The notes under the pieces were generated by a model. It saw only the letters and a list, made by a program, of their open reading frames with translations, ran no database searches and was not told where the DNA came from. A stretch of 7,934 nt of DNA from Nocardia sp. (lineage in GTDB: Bacteria; Actinomycetota; Actinomycetes; Mycobacteriales; Mycobacteriaceae), in the NCBI GenBank assembly GCA_013361595.1, contig JABFXT010000744.1:1-7934 (forward strand), read 5' to 3'. The translations under genes were made by a program, and so were the position numbers. The number at the start of each line of letters is the position of its first letter. Within the stretch, counting starts at the first letter, position 1. Below, in pieces: positions 1 to 5,646 of the stretch.

Positions 1-84
1 GTACACGGTGACCGGCCGCCCGGACCTCGACAGGGCGCCGGCCAGTGCGGTTCCGGCGATACCGCTTCCCAGGATGGTGATCAT
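1..84 (-). CDS. FAD/NAD-dependent oxidoreductase, N-terminal fragment (runs off left edge)
   Basis: Only the first 28 codons are in the window; the gene continues past base 1. They read MITILGSGIAGTALAGALSR and then SGRPVTVY. This is a beta-alpha-beta dinucleotide-binding start with the GxGxxG pattern (G6, G8, G11) at the very N-terminus, as in FAD-dependent monooxygenases and related flavoproteins. The ATG at 82-84 is supported by a strong ribosome binding site (GAAGGAG, about 6 bases upstream on the minus strand). The gene follows the importer's binding-protein gene on the same strand after 179 bases, so it could be read through from that operon or have its own promoter. Substrate and subfamily cannot be told from 28 residues. 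The start does not resemble the usual opening of GMC choline dehydrogenases, so I do not call it betA. Confidence 0.75.
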   Translation of the reverse strand, partial: MITILGSGIAGTALAGALSRSGRPVTVY

Positions 85-234
85 CGGATCTCCTTCAGGC
101 GACGGGGACGTGCACATGACCCATGGCCGGCCGAACGCAGGCCACAGGGGCGCCCGCGATACCGGCCGAGAGCCTACGGTCCGCGCGTACCGATCCGGGC
201 CACGAAGGCCAACATACAAGAACGGCAACGCTTC

Positions 235-256
235 CCGGACGGCGCTCATCGCCGGG
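235..256 (-). terminator. Possible hairpin after the importer operon
   Basis: A perfect 5-bp stem (CGGCG/CGCCG, 240-244 with 250-254, loop of 5) lies 9 bases past the stop codon of the binding-protein gene. It can be extended by two G-C pairs with a 3-base bulge. There is no clear T-run after it on the minus strand, so it is a weak intrinsic terminator candidate, possibly only an mRNA 3' stabiliser. The rest of 85-263 shows no convincing gene or promoter. Confidence 0.3.
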
Positions 257-263
257 TCCGCGC

Positions 264-1250
264 CTATTCGATCAAATTCTCGCTCTTCAGCCAGCCGTAG
301 GCGACATCGGCGGGATCCTCGCCGTCGATATCGACGCGACCGTTGAGCTCCTGCATCAGATCATCGGTGAGCCGTTCGGAGATCGTCGCGAGCAACGGCG
401 CCAGCTCCGGATAACGGTCGATGATCTCGCCACGCACCACTGCCGTGCCGCTGTAGGGCAGGAAGAATTTCCGATCGTCCTCGAGCACGACCAGATCCAG
501 ATTCTTCACCCGGCCGTCGGTGGTGTAGATCATGCCGAAATTACACGGCTGGCTCTTCGCGGTCGCCGTATAGACGACCCCGGCGTCCATCCGTGTCACA
601 TTCGCCGCCGGCACCCCGGCCGGATCGTTGTAGGGGATCCCGTATTTCTGCAGCATCGGAATGAAACCGTCGGAACGGCTGAAGAATTCGTCGTCGACGC
701 AGAAGGTCCGGTCGCGGACGGGCAGTGCCGCGACATCGGAGAGCGATTTCACGCCCAGCCGTTCGGCCGCCGGGGCGGACGCGCCGAACGCGTAGGTGTC
801 GTTGAAATTGGCCGGAGGCAACCATTCCAGGTCGTAGTCGCGCTTCTCGATATCGTGGACGCGCTGCCAGAGCTCCTGCGGATCGGAGATCGTCTCGGTC
901 TGATTGTGGTAGTTCACCCACCCGGTACCGGTGTATTCCCAGAGGATATCGGCGTCACCGTTGAGCTGGGCCTGCCGCGAGGAGGCCGAGCCCGGCGCGC
1001 CGGTGAGATCGGTGACGCCGGCGCCCGCCGCCGCCAGATAGGTGGCCGTGATCTTGCCCAGCAGGACACCCTCGGTGAAACTCTTCGAGGTCACCACGAG
1101 CTTCGCACCGTCCAGCGGACGCTGTCCGTCCGGTAGCCGCGCCTCGTGGAAAGTGCCCGAGGAGCTCACCAGCCCGCATCCGGCCAGCAGCGAGATCGCC
1201 GCGAGCAGCGCCGAGACAGTGGTGACCAGTCGTGCCGGTGCCCGGCTCAT
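264..1250 (-). CDS. Osmoprotectant (glycine betaine/choline-type) ABC transporter substrate-binding lipoprotein
   Basis: Extracytoplasmic binding protein of the QAT-family importer encoded just upstream; 328 aa. It begins with a lipoprotein signal: basic N-terminus, hydrophobic stretch about residues 8-22, and lipobox LAGC with the acylated cysteine at C25. The mature part has hallmarks of the OpuBC/OpuCC/OsmF family: a SKSFTEG motif at residues 55-61 (family consensus near SKxFTEQ), EYTGT at 105-109, and a late aromatic-rich region (YSGTAVV, 266-272). Family members bind quaternary amines in an aromatic cage; which ligand is bound here cannot be read off. The start ATG at 1248-1250 has a GAGGT ribosome site upstream and overlaps the permease stop as ATGA, which implies translational coupling. 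The open frame extends further upstream, but that part is a shadow of the permease gene. Usual length for the family. Confidence 0.93.
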   Translation of the reverse strand: MSRAPARLVTTVSALLAAISLLAGCGLVSSSGTFHEARLPDGQRPLDGAKLVVTSKSFTEGVLLGKITATYLAAAGAGVTDLTGAPGSASSRQAQLNGDADILWEYTGTGWVNYHNQTETISDPQELWQRVHDIEKRDYDLEWLPPANFNDTYAFGASAPAAERLGVKSLSDVAALPVRDRTFCVDDEFFSRSDGFIPMLQKYGIPYNDPAGVPAANVTRMDAGVVYTATAKSQPCNFGMIYTTDGRVKNLDLVVLEDDRKFFLPYSGTAVVRGEIIDRYPELAPLLATISERLTDDLMQELNGRVDIDGEDPADVAYGWLKSENLIE

Positions 1251-1984
1251 GCCACACCTCGCGGGGTCGCGGCCAGTTCGACGAGTCGGCCCAGCCAGTC
1301 GATGGTCAATGCCAGCAGCCCGACCAGGATCGCCCCGGAGATCAGTAGTTTCGGCAGGAACAGGGTGACTCCGGTGGTGATCAGCGTGCCGAGGCTGGTG
1401 GCGCCGATGAATGTGCTCAGCGTCGCGGTGCCCACCAGGATGACCAGCGCGGTCCGGACACCGTTGAGGATCACCGGCACCGCCAGCGGCAGTTCCACCT
1501 GGAACAGGGTGCGGGTACCGGAGTAGCCGATCCCGCGGGAGGCCTCGATGGTGCGCTGATCCACCTGCCGCAACCCGACAATGGTGTTCTGCAGGATCGG
1601 CAGGATCGCGTAGACGACGAGCCCGACGATCGCGGTGCGGAATCCGGTACCCAGCCAGAAGGTGAACAGCACCAGCAGGCCGACCGCGGGCGCGGCCTGG
1701 CCGATATTGGCGATATTCACCGCGACCGGTTCGAACCGTTTCAGCGCGGGCCGGGTCAGCGCGATACCCAGCGGGATCGCGATCACCACCACGATCACGG
1801 TCGCGACGACGGTCAGTTTGATGTGCTGGAGGATGGTGTTCTGCAGATTCGCCCAGCCCAGTGAGGCGCTCTCGGTCTCGGTGAACGTGGTGGACCGATA
1901 CCACAGCAGATATCCGATACCGATGACGGCGATGATGAGCGGCTCGAACCACACATCGATGGGCAGGCGGCCGAGCCGGTTCAC
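1247..1984 (-). CDS. Osmoprotectant ABC transporter permease (second permease of the operon)
   Basis: Inner-membrane channel subunit, 245 aa, BPD_transp_1 (MetI-like) fold. Hydrophobic segments lie at about 14-29, 56-77, 91-111, 115-137, 168-200 and 205-227. The cytoplasmic EAA loop that docks on the ATPase is clear: EASRGIG at 147-153, then VELPLAVPVI at 163-172, as in OpuCB/OpuCD/ProW-type permeases. The start is taken as GTG at 1982-1984, which overlaps the ATPase stop codon as GTGA; the open frame upstream is ATPase shadow. Its stop overlaps the binding-protein start by 4 bases, so ATPase, permease and binding protein are tightly coupled. It is paired with the permease at 3404-4048, with which it shares the EAA-loop pattern but not close overall identity, suggesting a heterodimeric channel. 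Confidence 0.92.
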   Translation of the reverse strand: MNRLGRLPIDVWFEPLIIAVIGIGYLLWYRSTTFTETESASLGWANLQNTILQHIKLTVVATVIVVVIAIPLGIALTRPALKRFEPVAVNIANIGQAAPAVGLLVLFTFWLGTGFRTAIVGLVVYAILPILQNTIVGLRQVDQRTIEASRGIGYSGTRTLFQVELPLAVPVILNGVRTALVILVGTATLSTFIGATSLGTLITTGVTLFLPKLLISGAILVGLLALTIDWLGRLVELAATPRGVA

Positions 1985-3267
1985 GACGGCCCCGCCGAGC
2001 CGGGTTCGTCGTCGGCGGCGACCACCGGAGTGGGCGCCGGGTCGGTGCCGTCGACGTAGGTCACATAGGACGGATCCTCTTCGTCGGCGCGCGCGTCGGC
2101 GAGTTTGTCGCGGATCACCTCGGTGACCGAATCGATGCTCAAGGAGCCGACCACCGCGCCGCGACCGTCGGTGACCAGCGCGGCGCCCTGACTGGTCGCG
2201 AGCATGGCGTCGAGGGCGTCGTTGAGTGTCGAGGACCGGGCGACGACCGGCAGCCGCCGATCGAGGAAATCGGAGACCTCGGGTTTGGTGGCGAGTTCGG
2301 TCAGCGTCGGCCACGATCGGGGCCGCCCGGCGCTGTCCACCACGACCACCCAGCTGTGCCCGGCGGCCTTCGCACGTTCGATCACCTCCGGGGCCGATTC
2401 GCCGATCCGGGCGGTGACCACTTTGTCGGAGGTGACATCCCGGACCCGGGAAACGGTCAGATACGCGAGTTTCGCGCCGGATCCGACGAATTCCTCCACG
2501 AAGGGCGTAGCCGGGTCGGTGAGGATGTCCTCCGGGCTGGCGTACTGCTCCACATGTCCGCCCTCGGAGAGGATGAGCACCTTGTCACCGAGTTTGGTGG
2601 CCTCTTCGAAATCGTGGGTGACGATCACGACGGTCTTGCCCAGTTCGTGCTGGATCGCGATCAGGCTGTCCTGCAGGCGGGCCCGGGTGATCGGGTCGAC
2701 CGCGCCGAACGGTTCGTCCATGAGCAGGACCGGTGGGTCGGCGGCCAGGGCGCGGGCCACGCCGACCCGCTGCTGCTGACCGCCCGACATATCCTTGGGC
2801 AGCCGGTCGGCGAAAACAGCGGGGTCCAGTCCGACCAGGTCGAGCAGGTATTCGGTGCGCTCGGCGATCCGCTTCTTGTCCCAGCCGAGCACCCGTGGGA
2901 TCGCCCCGACGTTCTTGGCGACCGACCAGTGCGGGAAGAGCCCGCCCGACTGGATGACGTATCCGATCGACTGCCGCAGTTTGTCGGGGTCCTCCCTGGT
3001 GACATCCCGGCCGTCGATCGAGATCCGGCCCTCGGTGGGTTCGATCAACCGGTTGATCATCTTGAGCGTGGTCGTCTTCCCGCAGCCGGACGGACCGACG
3101 AAGGCGACGATCTCACCGGCGGGGATCTCCAGGTCCAGACGTTCCACAGCCGGTTTCTGCTGGCCCTTGAACCGTTTGACGACCGAGTCCAGCGTGATCG
3201 ACGCACCGGTGACCGTGCGCTCGGCCGTTGTCGTCGCCGTGCCCCGGCCGGCCCCATCCTCGGTCAC
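1981..3267 (-). CDS. proV: Betaine/proline/choline-type ABC transporter ATP-binding protein with CBS domains
   Basis: Energising subunit of the importer, 428 aa, ProV/OpuCA type. Nucleotide-binding domain: Walker A GPSGCGKTT at 58-66, Q-loop glutamine Q106, signature MSGGQ at 160-164, Walker B VLLMDEP at 180-186, and switch histidine H218 in VTHD. Two CBS-like repeats follow at about 272-325 and 335-388, the regulatory module of OpuA/OpuC ATPases. The last ~38 residues form an acidic tail (ten D/E against one arginine from 391 on). The GTG start at 3265-3267 is supported by a GAAGGAG ribosome site about 5 bases upstream. Its stop overlaps the downstream permease start. The gap of 136 bases to the upstream permease is the only loose junction in the operon. 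All catalytic motifs are intact. The name proV is by family; opuCA would be equally fair. Confidence 0.95.
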   Translation of the reverse strand: MTEDGAGRGTATTTAERTVTGASITLDSVVKRFKGQQKPAVERLDLEIPAGEIVAFVGPSGCGKTTTLKMINRLIEPTEGRISIDGRDVTREDPDKLRQSIGYVIQSGGLFPHWSVAKNVGAIPRVLGWDKKRIAERTEYLLDLVGLDPAVFADRLPKDMSGGQQQRVGVARALAADPPVLLMDEPFGAVDPITRARLQDSLIAIQHELGKTVVIVTHDFEEATKLGDKVLILSEGGHVEQYASPEDILTDPATPFVEEFVGSGAKLAYLTVSRVRDVTSDKVVTARIGESAPEVIERAKAAGHSWVVVVDSAGRPRSWPTLTELATKPEVSDFLDRRLPVVARSSTLNDALDAMLATSQGAALVTDGRGAVVGSLSIDSVTEVIRDKLADARADEEDPSYVTYVDGTDPAPTPVVAADDEPGSAGPS

Positions 3268-3403
3268 AACGACTCCTTCGAAGCAGCTACCGACAACCCG
3301 ATCGCCGAATGCCTACCGGCAGAAAACATCACAACCCCTCCGTCGAGGGACCCATACGGCCCGCGGAGGCCGCAGCGAAGGCGGAGGTAATCGCAGTATC
3401 GCA
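3268..3403 (-). other. Intercistronic gap inside the importer operon with small hairpin
   Basis: These 136 bases separate the first permease from the ATPase. They hold the ATPase ribosome site, a short perfect hairpin (CCCTC/GAGGG, 3336-3340 with 3345-3349, loop of 4) and a stretch nearer the permease stop with overlapping small GC stems. I see no start-to-stop frame worth calling and no convincing -35/-10 pair. It may be a transcript-processing or attenuation site that tunes permease to ATPase ratio, or simply a remnant spacer. Confidence 0.3.
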
Positions 3404-4048
3404 TCATGAGAGTCCCTTTGCGATTGTGAGGCGGCCGAGCAGGACGAGTAGCGCGTCGAACACCAACGCGATGACGACGATGAGAACGGTTCCGGTGAGC
3501 GCCATCTCGAGGGCGTTCGCGCCGCCGAGCCGGGACAGCCCGTTGAAGATCAGGGAGCCGAGACCGGGTCCGAGAACATAGGCGACGATGGCGGCGACGC
3601 CGACGATCATCTGGGTGGACACTCTGATCCCGGTGAGGATCACCGGCCAGGCGATGGGCAGTTCCACGGTCAGCAGAATGCGCAGCCGGGAAAAGCCGAT
3701 CCCGCGGGCGGATTCGACGACCGAGGCCGGTACCGAACGCAATCCGACGATGGCGTTACCGATCACCGGCAGGGCCGCGAAGAACGCCAGCATGATGAAC
3801 GACGGCACCACACCGAGCCCGAACGGGACCAGCAGCAGCGCCAGCAGGGCCAGGGACGGAATGGTGAGCGCGACCCGGCTGGAGGTCAGCGACAGTGCGG
3901 ACAGCAGCGGCATCCGATAGACCGCGACGGCGATGAGCACGGCGACCACGGTGCCGACCAGCACCGTCTGGAACGCCAGCGAGGCGTGCTGATAGGTGAG
4001 GAAGGTGAGCAGCTCGCCACGCCCTCGGATATAGCTCCACAGATTCAC
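3404..4048 (-). CDS. Osmoprotectant ABC transporter permease (first gene of the operon)
   Basis: Membrane channel subunit, 214 aa from the chosen start, MetI-like fold. Hydrophobic segments lie at about 26-44, 58-78, 81-102, 132-160 and 183-205. The EAA loop reads ESARGIG at 112-118 followed by VELPIAWPVI at 128-137, matching the other permease of the locus and OpuC/ProW-type proteins. I prefer the GTG at 4046-4048, which has an AGGGGAA ribosome site 5 bases upstream and gives an N-terminus (VNLWSYI) typical of these short permeases. The ATG at 4094-4096 in the same frame has no ribosome site and would add 16 polar residues. It is the first gene of the importer unit; a candidate promoter lies just upstream. 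Substrate class follows from its ATPase and binding-protein partners. Confidence 0.92.
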   Translation of the reverse strand: MNLWSYIRGRGELLTFLTYQHASLAFQTVLVGTVVAVLIAVAVYRMPLLSALSLTSSRVALTIPSLALLALLLVPFGLGVVPSFIMLAFFAALPVIGNAIVGLRSVPASVVESARGIGFSRLRILLTVELPIAWPVILTGIRVSTQMIVGVAAIVAYVLGPGLGSLIFNGLSRLGGANALEMALTGTVLIVVIALVFDALLVLLGRLTIAKGLS

Positions 4049-4109
4049 GGGGGTTCCCCTCGTCGGCCGGAGATCGTTCGGCGCCCGTGCTGTCATCGGA
4101 CACGCAAGC

Positions 4110-4115
4110 TGTCAA
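4110..4115 (-). promoter_or_regulatory. Candidate -35 box of the importer promoter
   Basis: A perfect TTGACA on the minus strand, 62 bases before the permease GTG. The matching -10 is poor (near 4087-4092), as is common in high-GC actinobacteria, so the promoter call is tentative. It would give a leader of roughly 30 bases that includes the ribosome site. Confidence 0.35.
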
Positions 4116-4120
4116 AGACT

Positions 4121-4142
4121 AATCGAAACCGGGCGGTCGATT
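4121..4142. promoter_or_regulatory. Dyad AATCGA-N10-TCGATT next to importer promoter (operator candidate)
   Basis: Perfect 6-bp inverted repeat (4121-4126 and 4137-4142) with a 10-base spacer, A/T-containing in a GC-rich background. It sits 5 bases upstream of the TTGACA box at 4110-4115 in the minus-strand sense. Placement just above a -35 suits an activator or repressor dimer. No family can be named from this alone. Confidence 0.35.
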
Positions 4143-4158
4143 CGGAACGGCGCGCGGC

Positions 4159-4179
4159 GGGCGGTGCACCGGGCCGCCC
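4159..4179. repeat. GC-rich inverted repeat
   Basis: Stem GGGCGG/CCGCCC (4159-4164 with 4174-4179) with a 9-base loop; the overlapping GGTGCACC at 4163-4170 is a perfect palindrome. It lies between the dioxygenase gene and the importer promoter. It has no T-run, so it may be a factor-independent pause, an operator, or chance in GC-rich sequence. Confidence 0.3.
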
Positions 4180-4422
4180 CGCCCGTCCGTCGGCGGACTC
4201 GCTACCGGCGCGGATGCGAAACCCGCACGATGCTGTCCAGAGTTCCGCTCACCGGGAGTCCGAAATCTGTTGGGCGGGAGGAAGCGGACAGCCCCGCAGC
4301 TCTTTCGGACGGACCGCGTCGGCCGCCGTCGCGGTCGCCGATCATCCCGCAGGTCGCGATATCACCGAATCTGCTGTGGGACAGATGCTTCCGCGAACAA
4401 TGGGGACCGGTCGCCGGGAACT

Positions 4423-5358
4423 TCATGCCGCGCGGGTCAGCCGATCGACGGCCGAATAGTACTCGGCGTCCCCGGCGATCACGGTGCTCGGCACACCGTC
4501 CACCCCGACCGGGATCCCACCGGCCAGGGTGATCCGGGTGAGCCGGCGATGCTCGCCGCCGTCGTAGTCGTCGATCGCATAGTGCTGGGTCGCGCGGTTG
4601 TCCCAGATCGCGACATCCCCCAGCTCCCAGTTCCAGCGGGTGGTGTTCTCCAGCCGGGTGACGCGGTCCTGGAACAGCCGGAACAGCGCCTGCGATTCGC
4701 TCCCGGACAGGCCCACGAATTGCTGCACGAAACCCCCGCGCTGTAGCGCGCGTTCCCCGGTCTCCGGGGGGACCTCCACCACCGGGTGTTCGGTTTCGAA
4801 ATAGGTGGACTCGAATTCGCGCCGATAGGCGGTGGCGCCCTCGTCGGGGTCGTCCGCGGCGGTGGCGGCGTAGTCGTAGAGATTGGTGTGGCGCGCCCGC
4901 AGGCTCTCGGCCAGCCGCTTGAGCGGTTCCGGGAGCGAGTTGTAGGCGGCGACGGTCGAGGCCCAGGTGGTCGAGCCGCCGTAGCTGGGCAGGACGACCG
5001 CGCGCAGGATCGAAGCCTTCGGGACCCGGTCGACGAAGGTGACAACGGTGTGCCAGCTGGTGGACCGGCCGAGGCGCGAGTCGATGGCCAGGCTCTTCTT
5101 CCCCGCCGACCGGACCGTCGGGTGCGGGGTGGTCGGGCTGCCGAGCAGTTCCGCGAACTCGTACTGCCCGTCCTCGCTGAGATGGTCCTGACCGCGGAAG
5201 AAGATCACCTTGTGCTCGGCGAGGGCCGCGCGGACGGCGGCGACGGCCGCCGGAGCGAGGTCACCACCCAGCCGGACACCGTCGATTCGCGCACCGATAT
5301 GGGTACCGAGCTTGGTCACCTGCACGGTGGTGGCGGTGTCAAGGGTATCGACGGACAT
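4423..5358 (-). CDS. TauD/TfdA-family Fe(II)/2-oxoglutarate dioxygenase homologue (alkylsulfatase/taurine type) with altered iron site
   Basis: Member of the family that uses Fe(II), O2 and 2-oxoglutarate to hydroxylate sulfonates or sulfate esters; 311 aa, close to family length. Visible landmarks: FFRGQ at 53-57, SWHTVVTF at 101-108, [11 protein letters not shown] at 124-134 (T130 aligns with the 2-oxoglutarate-binding threonine of TauD), WDNRATQHY at 252-260 with distal iron ligand H259, and R275 aligned with TauD R270. The central PSYGGST.WAS wording resembles the mycobacterial alkylsulfatase Rv3406 as I recall it, more than E. coli TauD. The metal-binding HxD is not intact: H103 is present but residue 105 is valine (codon GTT at 5044-5046), not aspartate. 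The enzyme may therefore be inactive, altered, or the base may be wrong. Start: ATG at 5356-5358 with an AAAGG ribosome site; the GTG 45 bases upstream lacks one. Divergent from the aldehyde dehydrogenase. Confidence 0.9.
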   Translation of the reverse strand: MSVDTLDTATTVQVTKLGTHIGARIDGVRLGGDLAPAAVAAVRAALAEHKVIFFRGQDHLSEDGQYEFAELLGSPTTPHPTVRSAGKKSLAIDSRLGRSTSWHTVVTFVDRVPKASILRAVVLPSYGGSTTWASTVAAYNSLPEPLKRLAESLRARHTNLYDYAATAADDPDEGATAYRREFESTYFETEHPVVEVPPETGERALQRGGFVQQFVGLSGSESQALFRLFQDRVTRLENTTRWNWELGDVAIWDNRATQHYAIDDYDGGEHRRLTRITLAGGIPVGVDGVPSTVIAGDAEYYSAVDRLTRAA

Positions 5359-5439
5359 ATCCGGCCTTTCGCTCGAACCTGACTCTCCGTCGAAGGAAAC
5401 CACCGCGTGCGGGGCCCGCCCAGGGTTTCGGTCATCGGG

Positions 5440-5445
5440 ATCGTA
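5440..5445 (-). promoter_or_regulatory. Candidate -10 box for the dioxygenase gene
   Basis: TACGAT on the minus strand fits the actinobacterial TANNNT -10 pattern and would give a leader of about 75 bases before the dioxygenase ATG. No good -35 stands 16-18 bases upstream. The same spot carries ATCG three times at 6-base steps (5434, 5440, 5446), which could be chance. Confidence 0.22.
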
Positions 5446-5556
5446 ATCGGCAACTGCCCAGCGAACCCGCCGTTTCTCCCGCTCCGGACGGCACGGCCCC
5501 CGCTCGGAACGTGGTGAACGGTATCGAAAGCAGCACTCGGCCGTGGCCTCGGAACA

Positions 5557-5562
5557 TAGAAT
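5557..5562 (+). promoter_or_regulatory. Candidate -10 box for the betaine-aldehyde dehydrogenase gene
   Basis: TAGAAT matches the TANNNT -10 pattern in the divergent intergenic region. Transcription would start near 5569 and leave a leader of about 78 bases before the ATG at 5647. The -35 region (about 5534-5539) is not recognisable, which suggests activator dependence or a wrong call. Confidence 0.35.
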
Positions 5563-5586
5563 GCGGGCCGCGGGTGCGGCGGTCTC

Positions 5587-5609
5587 CGCCGGCGAGCACC
5601 CCGCCGGCG
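5587..5609 (+). promoter_or_regulatory. Leader hairpin before the betaine-aldehyde dehydrogenase gene
   Basis: Two copies of CGCCGGCG (5587-5594 and 5602-5609) separated by 7 bases. Each copy is itself palindromic, and together they form a perfect 8-bp GC stem. As DNA they are also a tandem repeat of the 10-mer CCGCCGGCGA (5586-5595, 5601-5610). The hairpin lies between the candidate -10 at 5557 and the ribosome site AGAGGA at 5631-5636, so it would be in the 5' leader. Confidence 0.4.
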
Positions 5610-5646
5610 AACGCCGCGCGGCCCCGAACGAGAGGAAGATATCCAG

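Larger units (their letters stand above)
4049..4422. other. 374-base intergenic region upstream of the importer operon
   Basis: Lies between the dioxygenase stop and the importer's first start, both genes on the minus strand. It contains the probable importer promoter (-35 like TTGACA at 4110-4115), a dyad at 4121-4142 and a strong GC hairpin at 4159-4179. The rest, about 4185-4422, shows no gene I can support. One 74-codon minus-strand frame (4202-4426) begins with an ATGA overlap to the dioxygenase stop, but its codon use is weaker than that of neighbouring genes. Confidence 0.6.

Noticed and set aside
1..84. Left-edge flavoprotein as the missing choline dehydrogenase (betA)
   Set aside because: Only the nucleotide-binding start is visible, and it lacks the wording typical of GMC oxidoreductase N-termini; not enough sequence to claim it.
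123..1136. Long plus-strand open frame of 337 codons opposite the binding-protein gene
   Set aside because: It is the antisense shadow of a clear lipoprotein gene on the minus strand; its translation is Arg/Gly/His-rich with no family motif and no ribosome site.
1251..1952. N-terminal extension of the binding protein to 562 residues
   Set aside because: The extra 234 codons lie entirely inside the permease gene in another frame and are Arg-rich. The lipobox signal peptide begins at ATG 1250, which has its own ribosome site.
2356..3390. Plus-strand open frame of 344 codons opposite the ATPase
   Set aside because: Mirror of the ATPase coding frame in GC-rich DNA; the minus strand carries all ABC motifs in order.
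4049..4096. Earlier ATG start (4096) for the first permease
   Set aside because: No ribosome site precedes it, and the added residues are polar. The GTG at 4048 has AGGGGAA at proper spacing.
5359..5403. Earlier GTG start (5403) for the dioxygenase
   Set aside because: It lacks a ribosome site. The ATG at 5358 has AAAGG upstream and gives the usual family N-terminus length.
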